From: Limonium bicolor
Lineage: Eukaryota > Streptophyta > Magnoliopsida > Caryophyllales > Plumbaginaceae
DNA length: 64,000 nt
Direction: 5' to 3'
Assembly (NCBI GenBank): GCA_023374045.1
Contig: CM041777.1
Span: 484,011,594-484,075,593 of the forward strand
Positions 45,001-55,800 of this stretch are shown in pieces. The stretch's first letter is position 1, and every line of letters begins with the position of its first letter. The notes below the pieces were generated by a model, which made no database searches, was not told the origin of the DNA, and saw only the letters and a program-made list of their open reading frames with translations. The translations under genes and the position numbers were made by a program.

Positions 45001-46632
45001 ATTCACAACAAACTCAATATATTGCAATAATCTTAAATTGCACAACATTAAGGCTCTTAAATGACATGGCTCTTAGGCCCTTAAATGACTTAAACTTAAA
45101 CACTGAATTTCCCACATATAAAAGCTTTCAACCTGCAAATACACCCATCAATCTCATAGTAGTTATAATGCTCTTAAAATCCATCTTAAACTTATATTAC
45201 TAACTCATTCCCATTGGCTCCTTAGTCACAAGTTCACAAGCTTGTTTAAATTCTTTTTCCTAGGTTATATAACCCATTACCTAATGTAAGCCCTAGGCTA
45301 CATTGGTACTCATCTAAAACTCATTCCTTAAACCTTAAACCATCATTAGGTAAGCAATTTACCTTGTTTTCTCAAGCTTATCTTAACTTCCTCCTTAGAC
45401 CTTTTTCCCTTGGGAATCTCGGCCACCATCTTAACTTCCCTTGCCAATGTTCTAATCAATACACAATGACTCTCATGAGTGCTAAATAATACACTAACCT
45501 CAAGGAGTAAACCTAGGTTGAAAATGTTTTTAAGGTATTAAATTGAATGCTTTACCTTGGATTCTCAAAACAAGCTTGGATATGAATCAAGTAGGACCTC
45601 CTCTAGCCCTTGGAGAATAGAATCAAGCTAGAACAAGGGATAAAACAAGGCTCCATGAGAAGGTAATTTTCGGTCATGGTGAGGAAGTGATGGAAACATT
45701 ATTTTCTTACATTTTCCTTACCTTGAATGAATGGAGAAGGCAATGAACATCTCAAGCTAGTTTTTCCCCCTTCAATGATGATTTCCCATGGCTCCAAAAT
45801 GAAGCTTTTAAAATTTTGAAAAGATAGAAGCTAGAGCTTGAGCTAACTAAGAATAATATGTGTTTAGTTTTTAATTTGGAGCTAAAATCGGTGAGTAGAG
45901 ATCAAAGGAAGATGGAGCATAAATGGAGGCATTCACTCACGGTTTGGAGCAGGGAAGAAGAAGAGAAATCGGTGGAAGAAGAGGAGAGAGGTGAGCTAAA
46001 AGGAGATATTTGTTATAAAAGCAAATCGTGCCTTCTTTTTTTCCCCCTTCTTTCCTAGCAATTGCTAGTTACTTAAGTGGTGACTCATCCCCCTTACAAA
46101 ACCGGCCACCCTTAGTCAATTAGAGATGGTCATTTGACCATTGACCAAACAAGAGAGTTTATTACTTAAAATGTTACTATTTGGGCACTATTCACAATTA
46201 GTGCACATATTTGTGAAATTGTTGGTTTCTCATTGATTTAGGCTTCCTAATGTGATACTAATTAGTACACATGTTGATTAAGATGTAATCATAGGCATTT
46301 AGCCACTCAAAACCCATTTATAAGACAATTTTTCAAAGATGTGCTTTAAGAGTCCTTAAAGCACAATTTGTGTTTAAGCTTGTTTTTGAGCTTGGTTTTC
46401 TTTGGTAATTGATTTAACATGTCCATTAGCATGTTAATAAGGTCTTAGAATGATATTTGTGTGCTAATCAAAGTTACTCCAAGCTTAGAGCACATTTTTG
46501 CTTAAATTACCCTTATGGCGTTTTCTTGTGTTTTCTTTGGTTTAGATTGTCTACCAATCTTCCTAAGGCATGTTTTAGCCTTATTACATCATAATTTATG
46601 TTTACTTATCATACTTAGGTCGGGGTATTTCA
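42059..46632 (-). mobile_element. Composite C right LTR (reverse, 4.6 kb)
   Basis: Minus strand TGAAATACCCC (46632) to TGTGTTACA (42059). Its first 450 bp (46180-46632) are nearly identical to 30880-31336 of the left LTR, but the middle differs, including a completely different hairpin array, and the terminal stem-loop is missing. It is followed by ACCGA, as at the left end. Either a chimeric 5' LTR of C or an LTR of a second element joined by recombination. Non-coding. Confidence 0.75.
43704..44036 (-). repeat. Mid-LTR hairpin array, five units (C right LTR)
   Basis: Units of about 70-73 bp, each CCGACC...GGTCGG, then CATTCCAG or similar and a variable spacer. Arms alternate between GACCTT/AAGGTC and GAACTT/AAGTTC, changing together in most units. 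Confidence 0.85.
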
Positions 46633-46637
46633 ACCGA
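46633..46637 (+). repeat. Putative TSD ACCGA, right copy (composite C)
   Basis: Immediately follows the LTR ending at 46632; identical to 26913-26917. Confidence 0.6.
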
Positions 46638-47228
46638 AGTGTATACAAGCATTGAATGCTAGTCACTAATAGTGATGAATGTTTTGTTCTTAAAGGCAAG
46701 CATGACCTTGTGCGAAATGGCATACCCTTTGTAGATACACCACCGTCATTGAGGATGGTTGGGTGGCGAAGATCCGAGTTGCTCGAGCTGTTATGAAATC
46801 TGCAATACATTCAATTAAACGGATGAGGGAACATATATGAATACTCAAATGTGAGAACTCACCCCCACACCATATCGGGAATTATAGATGAGATGTGATC
46901 ATGATTAAACCAGGAGGAAAAGAATATGTATAATGCTCAATGAGACCGAGACAAGAGAACCAATGTTGCTAAACCAACACGAACTTACTTAAACCGATTG
47001 TAGCCGTAAAGGTGAATTAATATTAAATGTTTAACTGATCGACAACCAAAGTACTACCTTTAGATAGGAGTGCCATATGCAATATATTACTAGAAGGACA
47101 CGAGTCCGGGGAGCAAAACTATTATCTTCAACCACTTTACCACAATGCCACTAGGGCAATAGCACCTACGACAAGATAACCGACAATATGAACTAATTAA
47201 CATCAAACTGCAACAAGGACATCCATAA

Positions 47229-47440
47229 AAAAGGAGGTGGACAATAGAATACTTCACAATAACTGTGTGACAGACATTACCAGTTTAAAACGAGACATGG
47301 GACGACCGCACTCCAATAGGAGCTTGTGGGCTTGACAAACTTATTTATAAGTTAGTCAGGTAAGTAGTAATGTATCAGTACGGTACCCCATGTATGTAGA
47401 CAAGTAGTGTTAGGAACACAAGAAGTAGTCAACTCTGTGC
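47229..47440 (+). other. Conserved structured non-coding block (copy in B)
   Basis: Homologue of 5611-5820: core AAACGAGACATGGGACGAC, stem CTCC-AATA-GGAG at 47311-47322, then TTAGTCAGGTAAGTAGTAA. Confidence 0.7.
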
Positions 47441-48051
47441 CAAGGTTAGTGATGCAAATCCAGACCAGTGCAACTAGATACCTCGAAGATGGACGAGAAG
47501 AGCCGCAGTTAAACCAACGGGCTAGAGAAACCAAGAACCTTCAACACAGAGTAGCAGACAGTATACAGTGAAGACAGAGGAAACCTTTCGAAGACGTGAA
47601 AGCTAAGGATGGAAACATGGAAAACCCATTACATGGGCGAATAATATGTAGAACCCTCATAAGGATCAAGCAATTTTTGCCATCCAGAAGGAACCTACCA
47701 AACGGGAAGGAAGTAGCAAAGGACTATGACAATGTATCACCCCGAGCAAAACCACTTGGAGACACGGATGACAAGCCTTATCTCCTGACATAAAGGCTAG
47801 TACGTCTCAGTATTACAGAGACAAGTGCAAAGAACACTAAGTACTAACAATAGCCAATGTCATATTACACCTAAAACTGAAAGTTAGTCAGGAAGATACG
47901 CGCATGTACGCTAGTAATCCAAACGATAGGATATACAAAGGAAAAAGAGGCAACTGAGCCTATGTTCATTGGTCTGCACCTCAGTACAGAGCGAGTGGGC
48001 CCATTAGAACGAATGCGGGAGAGAGCACAAATAGTTGCGTGCCTCGCCCTT

Positions 48052-48056
48052 TATAT
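48052..48056 (+). repeat. TSD TATAT, left copy (solo LTR E)
   Basis: Precedes TGTAACC; repeated at 51937-51941. Low-complexity motif, but exactly abutting both LTR ends. Confidence 0.82.
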
Positions 48057-48152
48057 TGTAACCCCCTACAACGTACTTCACAACTACATGAAATCGCAGC
48101 GGAAATAATACTAAACTAACTACAGTAACTAACGCTTCGGTGCTACAACGCC

Positions 48153-48174
48153 GTCAACCACCCATGTGGTTAAC
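48153..48174 (-). other. LTR-terminal stem-loop (E)
   Basis: Arms GTCAACCAC / GTGGTTAAC, loop CCAT. The single non-Watson-Crick pair becomes G-U in RNA of the LTR's sense (minus) strand. Confidence 0.75.
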
Positions 48175-49416
48175 AAGGCTGAATAAATACAAGTGTACCG
48201 GTCTGATGATCAGACTCCCGAGCATAGAACTAACAACCACATATATACATTAACAAAATACCGAGTGTTTACATATATCCTTCACTGTAAAACATCACTG
48301 TAACCGTCATAACCAAATATATATCACGCCACGGGAGCACATGCGCATCCCGGGCCTACCTCCAAAAGTACCAAAAGTAAACCTGCATCCTAGGATCTAA
48401 AGCCACTCCGCTTCTTCGATCCTCATCCTGTAGCATAAGAAATATGGATCCCCCGAGGGGGTCAGCAACCCTTGGCTGGTATGGTTAACGCGCAGCCCAT
48501 CGGCTACCGGGATACGCGCAACCAATTGTCATGATGACATGGCATTCATTTTAAATCACACAACTTATACATATATATCATAACATGGGTATTGTACACA
48601 ACATCACACACATCACACACATACAGTTCCTTTTAGGAAGAGAACCAACACAGTTAGTCCCCATTGAGAGCCTAGAGAATGTTGCCATGCTCATGCTAAG
48701 CTCGTTACATAACTCGTTACCGTCCTGTTAGATTGAACGAATAACTTAACACAAGGTGCCTCGGATATAGTGATCCAAGCACACCGAAATAACACATAGT
48801 ATGCCCCTGTGGCCCGACGTGAGTCAGTAAAATAGCCTTGGTTAAGCTAAAGGGAAGGTTGGAAACCAAATTGGAAAACAACCATAACATACAAAGAGAA
48901 TCGAACCGGTTATGACATCGACTCCCATACTCACACGCGTGGCCGGAACAGACCGGACTCCTCACTTCCCCGTTAGCACTTGTTAGCAGTTCATCATTGA
49001 ACTCAATACACAATTCACAATAATAGGTCAAGTCTTGTTAGACACACACAAGAGAAGAGGAGTCATACTTAACAACATAATAATATTAACAATTGTAAAC
49101 TCTTTACATGGTTTAATCTTACAAAGTCATAAACACACAGAAAAACAATCAACACACAAGCCGGTGTAAACCGGTAGGCAACAGACTGCAAGAAAACCAT
49201 ACCTTGGTCCTTGCCTCGATTGGTTTCCTCCGTAGGTCACTCCTATACATAGTTAATAATGTCGGTTAATTATTTATTTAACTTCAAACTTACTAAGTAT
49301 TTAACATGATTGTATGACATGTTTTAATGTCTACCTTACCCTAGGTTACCTTCATTATACACCCTAGGGTTAACTACATAAGTCACATTCTTATCTGTTT
49401 TTTTTTTACAAGTTTT

Positions 49417-49757
49417 GGTCCGACCGACCTTACCGACCGAACTTACCCAAGTTCGGTCGATTCCAGAACACATTTCCGTCAAAATTTTCTACTCCGACCG
49501 ACCTTGTAAGTTCGGTCGCATGTTCGGTCTATTCCCGAGAGTTTCTTCCCTTTTGAAAATTTAGCCCGACCGAACTTGCCAAGTCCGGTCCCATGTTCGG
49601 TCGATTCCAGTAACTCAATCCGTACACAAAATACAAGCCCGACCGACCTTGCAAGTCCGGTCCCCAAGGTCGGTCCATTCCAGAAGCCAATTCTCGCAGG
49701 GTAATCTGGGCTCGACCGAACTTGCAAGTTCGGTCGCAAGTTCGGTCTGCCCCAGAC
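49417..49757 (-). repeat. Mid-LTR hairpin array, five units (E)
   Basis: Same design as 43704-44036, with units of similar period. Here GAACTT/AAGTTC arms predominate, and at least one unit is GACCTT/AAGGTC. Confidence 0.84.
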
Positions 49758-51936
49758 CCTTGTTTTCCTTTTTACATTCTACTCCAAACTTCACCCCATA
49801 TAACCTAGTACCCCCTAACCTCATTTGGGCACTTCAAACACACCTTAAGACATCCTTAAACACTCATAAACTCATTTTCTAATTCCTTAAGCCTTTACTT
49901 ATATCTTCACAAAATTCCTAACACTTACAATGTTTTCTCCTAGTCTCCAAGTGGTGTTTCATACCTATGATAACTACTATCTCAAAATACTTTCTCTTCA
50001 TTTTAACATCATCTTTCAAGCATCATTTCTTACCATCAACTCCTTATGTCATTTCTTGAAATCCTTTTTCAAGTTCACACTTTCTTCTTATTTTACCAAA
50101 GCTTGCCTAAGTCTTTACCTAAGTCCAAAATGACTTTGGTACATACTAAAACCTCAAGATCATGCCTAAGTCCTTGTTACACTCTAGAGCACTTCCTAGT
50201 TCATCAAAATTCCTTTAAAACATCTTGAACTCCATATGCATTTCCTAAATTTCGACATAGGTTCTCCTAGCATTTTGTCACACCAAAGCACATTGTTTTC
50301 ACCATTAAAACACAAAACACTAAAAATCCATCAAGCACTTTATTATACACAAACTTCACTCATAAAGCACTACATCACAATATAGTGCATAATTTAAATT
50401 GCATGGCACTTAGGCCCTTAAAATGCATGGCTCTTAGGCCCTTAAAGTGCATAAATCTTAAACACTGAATCTCCACAATATATTTGCCTTTGACCTGCAA
50501 ATACACTCAACAACACATATGCCTTTTACTAGTCTCCTGAGAACACTTTACTAAGTCATTCACCATTTGCTCTTTAGGTAGTTTTAGCAAGCATTATAAG
50601 CTCATTTCTCCTAAGGCATTAAACTACATTAGGTTAGTATTTTTACCTCTTTTCCACACAACTCCTTTCTTGTTTAAAATCGGCTAGGTACTTGGTTCCT
50701 TGTCAACTACTAAACAATATACAAACATTGAAATGAGTATACAAGCTCCAAGCTTTAACTCATTGTAAACCCTAGTTTTTACATTATTTCAAAAACATTA
50801 ATGTAGTTGTTTTACCTTGGTCTTTGAAGAGAGTTTGGATATCTATGAAGAGAGGACTCCACCTAGTCCTTGAAAGGTTGGAATGAAGCTAAAACAAAGC
50901 CATACAAAGAGCACCTTCAATGGGTGTTTTCGGTCACCACAAAAACATGAAGGAAATGTAGTTTTTATTTGAGATTCCTTACCTAGAAGCAAAGGAGAGT
51001 AATAATATGTAGAAATACAAGCTCAAGCTCCTTCAATGGTGGAACTCCATGGCACCGAAATGGGGCTCTTGAAGTTTTGAGAAGATAGGAATGAAGAGCT
51101 TGATGAGAGGAAGAGATTGGTGGTGTTTGTTTTTGATTTGGTTAAGTGAGCTTGGATTTACAAGAGGTCAAAGCTTGAGTTTTAATGGTGGTGGTGATAT
51201 TACCGTGAGAGAACAGCAAGAAGGGAGGAAGAAGAAGTTGGAACCGTGTGAAATGAAGGAGGGAAATGAGAGAATGAGATAAACTTGCTTTTAGAAGATA
51301 TTTATGCTTTATAAAGTAAAAAGGTAACTTAAGTAGTCTTCTTTATTTAACTAATGAGCTAACAAGGGTGGTGAGTCACCAACCTTAAAAACCGGCCCCC
51401 AATAGTAATATGAGGGTATTTTAGTCTTTGTTGAATATTTAATTACTTAATACAACATATGTTACAAAATAGCTTATTAAAATCACTATTCATGAAAACA
51501 AGGCACATAGAAGTGAAATTTTTGATTTTCCATTGATATAGACATCAAAATGTGATACTATATAGTACAAATATATATTTAAGAGTAATGATGGACATTT
51601 AGCCACTTAAAACTCATTTACAAGACAATTTTTCAAAAATGTGCTTTAAGACTCCTTAAAGCACATTTTGTGTTTAAACTTGTTTTCAAGCTTGGTTTTC
51701 TTTGGTAATTGATTTAATATGTTCATTAGTATAAATGATGAGGTCTTGGTAAGTTCATTAGGTCTTACCCAAGCTTATTCCAAGCTTAGAGCGCATTTTT
51801 AGCCCATATTGACCTTAAGGTATTTAATTGTGTTCTTTATGGTTTAAATTGTTTACTAATGTTTCTAAGACTCTTTTTAGTCTTAATATACCATATTTAG
51901 GTGTTTAAACAACATAACTAGGTTTGGGGTATTTCA

Positions 51937-51941
51937 TATAT
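51937..51941 (+). repeat. TSD TATAT, right copy (solo LTR E)
   Basis: Directly follows the LTR end at 51936. Confidence 0.82.
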
Positions 51942-52112
51942 ATTTTGGAGCCCGGGAGGGCTAGAGTCATACCCGTCTCTTTGATATGAGGATAATCCAC
52001 TCCAAAGGTGGGAGATGCCACACGAGAGTTGGAGAACTCTATGAGAGCCAAGTATCCAGCGCTCCTTGTTGAGCGGTTGTTGTATACTTGTGGGGTACGG
52101 GGGCATAACCCT

Positions 52113-52127
52113 TTTTAAGGGGGGTAG
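52113..52127 (+). promoter_or_regulatory. Internal polypurine tract, element B
   Basis: TTTTAAGGGGGGTAG, about 0.7 kb before the 3' tract; preceded by GGGCATAACCC as in A. Confidence 0.6.
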
Positions 52128-52171
52128 AGCCCCTTGGTTGTGGACGTGTGTGCACTAAGTTTTGTTGTTTC

Positions 52172-52312
52172 GTATGCGGGGCATATAGTAATTTGTTGGT
52201 ATGCGGGGCATACGATGTTTGTTTGTTTGTTTCGTATGCGGGGCATACAGTGAATTGGGGTATGCGGGGCATACGATATTTTGTTGGTGATGTTTGGTAT
52301 GTGAGGTGTACG
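52172..52312 (+). repeat. GTATGC hairpin array, five units
   Basis: GTATGC-GGG-GCATAC is perfect at 52199, 52234 and 52260, nearly so at 52172, and decayed at 52298. Spacing is 26-38 bp. Confidence 0.85.
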
Positions 52313-52420
52313 TTGTTGATTTGTTTGTGTGTAGTGTGCACTTATATGTATGTATCCTATGAGATACCTGTTTGAATGATGTGTATACACCCATGTGTGT
52401 AGTACCTTTTTATGATACTT

Positions 52421-52423
<3 letters not shown>

Positions 52424-52462
<39 letters not shown>

Positions 52463-52480
52463 ATATATATATCTATTAAA

Positions 52481-52516
<36 letters not shown>
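52424..52516 (+). repeat. TA dinucleotide microsatellite
   Basis: About 90 bp of nearly pure TA broken by one short interruption (CTATTAAATC). Confidence 0.93.
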
Positions 52517-52522
<6 letters not shown>

Positions 52523-52822
52523 TTGTGGATTGATTACATATGGTATCGCCTAGATACGAAATGAATCATTAGATATGGAATGTGGAATGATGGTATGGTA
52601 TGGACACCTCGGGGAGGTTGTTAGGGTTTGTAGAATTGATAGGAAAAATGGTGCTGATGGATCGCCTATATCCATATGTTTGAATTAACGCCACAAATGA
52701 GGGATATGTGCTGTCTAATCACAATAATGTATGTAGATGATATATCACATAGATATACATTATGGGTTTACATGGGTAGTTATTAACATACCTATTTGAG
52801 GAAGCGACTTGGGGACAAAGTC

Positions 52823-52838
52823 TTTTTAAGGGGGGTAG
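52823..52838 (+). promoter_or_regulatory. 3' polypurine tract of element B
   Basis: TTTTTAAGGGGGGTAG, followed by AT and then the LTR start; GGGGACAAAGTC lies just upstream. Confidence 0.83.
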
Positions 52839-52840
52839 AT

Positions 52841-55800
52841 TGAAATACCCCTAACTAATAAAAATTTATTAAACATCTAATCAAATGAATTAAGGCCTAA
52901 ACATGCCTTAAAATCAATTTAAAAACAATAATGGTCAACATTGATCAAATATAGCATCCTTTGACCATTTAGGGCAAATATATGCCCAAATGAACTCCTT
53001 AGGACCTAAAACTTTGTCATAAGCATAATAACATAAATGAACGTATTAAAATTATTGGACAACACTCCAACATCAGTAACAAGCATTAACATGCTTAAAG
53101 TCACTTAGGGCAAAAAGGTGCTCTAAAAACCATAAAGGTCTTTTGGCCTCCATTTGATTCCAAATTGGATTTATAAGTTCAATAATCATGTAATGAACAT
53201 AATAAAACCATTCTAAAAGAAATCCAAGCTCAGAAACACCTTGGGACACAAAATGTGCACTAAAACACCTTAAAGCACGTTTTATGTATGAGCTCTAAGA
53301 TATTGACTTTTTGTCATTTTAGACCTAGATTACATTCTTTATAACATTAATGTGACATGATAGACTATATTATAAGTCTAATCAAGTTAAAAAAATCAAA
53401 ATGGGTGATTTTGGGTGAAAGTACCCAAAATAATTTAAATTCTAAACTAAACCATGGTCAATGGTCATCCTTTGACTTGATCACCCATTACCGCCCATTT
53501 GGATAGTCATCCTTATCCATTAGCCAACAAAATATCTACTAATGAGTCATCTAATGACTATTCACTAAAGTATCAAACCTTACCTTATAAGCTTATTTTT
53601 CTTCTCTTTCCTCCCTTCCTCATTACTTCCTCCTCCAGTCCTGCACCTTAGCTTCATACCCTCTCTTTCAACCTCCTTGACCATAAGGAGACTCCAAGTT
53701 CAGCTGGTGTGATCTCTTGATCTTGGTAAGCTTCCAAGGCAAGTTTATGTTCATTCTCTTCATCTTTCTCTTCTCTTTCCATTGAGCTTACCCACTTCCA
53801 TTTTTATCCAGCCATTTGGTGTGAGTTGGAGTTGGAATACAAGGTGTTTTTTGGTGGAAAATTCAGAGGAGGAAGGAAGCAAAGCTAGTTTGTTCTTTAG
53901 GTATAAAACATGCTTTAAGCATGATCTTCTTCTTCTACTTCATTTCCGATTGGAAATATTGGCTTCCTAGGCTTATTTCCTTCTCCTTTACATGCTTGTT
54001 CAGTTGGTATACCAAGATCTTCAAGGAATAGCCAAATCCATGCCAAAACACCATTTTTGGCATCTTAATCAAGGTAAAAATTAGCCATCTTCTTGGCTGG
54101 GTTGTTACGGTTTTAATCCTTAATTTAGAATACCTTTTGATACTCTTTTGCTTCTGTAAAAATAGGTCAAGAACAGCCCTTGGTTCCCTTGCATTTCTAA
54201 GGTAATTTTACCTTGAATTTGTGCATTAAAACACTTCCTATGATTACTCATGCTTAGAGTTTAATCATATCTTAATTTGCTGTTTAAAACATGTTTAACA
54301 AGCTGTGGAAATTATCTTAAGCTTGTCGTGGCCAAACAAGGCCTTACCTTGGCTAAAACAAGGTATAAAACACTTAAATCTCATCTTTGATATGTTATTA
54401 TATGTTTAAGCTTATGCTAAATAATTACCGTGAGTGAACATAGGTTTAATGGTCAGATTTTGACCTAAGGTGGTTAAGGAAGGGAGTTAGTAAATTTATC
54501 TAAGTGATTAAGTAACATAAATGTCAAATTAAGACTTTATGTGGAAGACTGGTAATTATTGGAAAATATGGTGAGGCCGAGAGTTTATATGCATTTTGGA
54601 GCATTTATGTGTAATTTATTTTATAAGCTAATGTTTGTAATAAGGCCATGTGCTTTAGGCCATTTTAATTATGTATTTTAAGTTTAAATTAAGCTTTAGG
54701 TAATATAAATATTACTGCAAGGAATGGGGCTAAACCATACTTAAATCAAATTTGGGGGCTAAATATTAATATAGCCGAAAATTAGGTGTAAAAAGTAGTT
54801 TAAATAAAAATTATAAGATTTTAAAAGTTTTGGGGTTAAATGGTAATTTCTAGAAAATTGGGGGTAGAAACTATAAATAAAGGAAAATGATGGTCAAGGC
54901 AATATTAAGGAGGTTAACCTTGACCATATGGTAGGCTTTGACCAAATTAGATAAGTTAAATAATTTATTTATGGTTATATAGTAAGTTATGTATTTAATT
55001 GTAACATTTTTATAACATATGGGGTAAATATGATATTTCCGAAACATAGGGGTGTAAAATGGTATTTTAAACACCCATGGGCTATATTTAGGAATTTATT
55101 GGGCGGAATTTGGAGTTAAAATAAACTATATTGTATAATATATAGTTATTATGTCATTGTTACATTTTGGATAAGTAAATGGGGGTGGAAATGTAAATAC
55201 CGAGAGTTTAGGGGTTAGGAATGATATTTATAACCCTTTGGTGGAATTTGGTGATTTTTAGAATAATATAAGAGTATTTAATAAGATATGTGTATAATAT
55301 AGTTTTAATGATATTATAAAACTATATGTTATAAATTGGGTCAAATTATGATTATAGAAAGTTGGTGGGTTGAGAAATGAATTAGAACAGATTTAAGGTT
55401 TGTTCGGTTATTAAATAAAAATAACCTTAGGTTATACCTTGTTATAAAGTTAAAGATGTTATATTATATGGTATATATAACATGGTATAAATTATGGGGT
55501 GATATTGTAATAAACATAAAGATATGGTAAGATAATGAAATTAAATTATAAGTATGTGCCTTTTCGGCATTAAAAATAGTTTTGTATAAAAACTATATGT
55601 TATAAGTTATATGAAATAAAAATATCATATTATATGATATTAGTATATGGTATTATAACATTACATAATGTTATGTGGTCAAAATGAAATTAAAATAAAA
55701 GATAGTGCTGTACCGAATTTATAAAGGTTGGAAAATGAATTTTAGACTATGGTCTACAATGTTATAAATATTATAACAATTATATGGTATTAACGTGATT

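Larger units (their letters stand above)
46638..48056 (+). mobile_element. Element B interior, piece 2 (non-coding)
   Basis: No coding domain. Forward orientation is shown by the structured block at 47229-47440, which matches A on the same strand. It ends at TATAT (48052-48056), the insertion site of solo LTR E. Confidence 0.7.
48057..51936 (-). mobile_element. Solo LTR E (3.9 kb, reverse)
   Basis: Minus strand TGAAATACCCC (51936) to GGGGGTTACA (48057), flanked by TATAT on both sides with no internal region, the signature of recombination between two LTRs. Related to the C right LTR, with the same type of hairpin array (49417-49757). The terminal stem-loop is present. Purine-rich DNA at 51040-51290 matches the position of the promoter-proximal part in relatives. 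Non-coding. Confidence 0.87.
51942..52840 (+). mobile_element. Element B interior, piece 3, to the 3' polypurine tract
   Basis: Non-coding. Holds the internal polypurine tract (52113-52127), five GTATGC hairpins (52172-52312), a TA microsatellite (about 52424-52516) and the 3' polypurine tract (52823-52838). Confidence 0.72.

Noticed and set aside
52039..52394. Overlapping ORFs of 75-100 codons near 52100-52394
   Set aside because: They are translations of the GTATGC hairpin array and polypurine tract in several frames.
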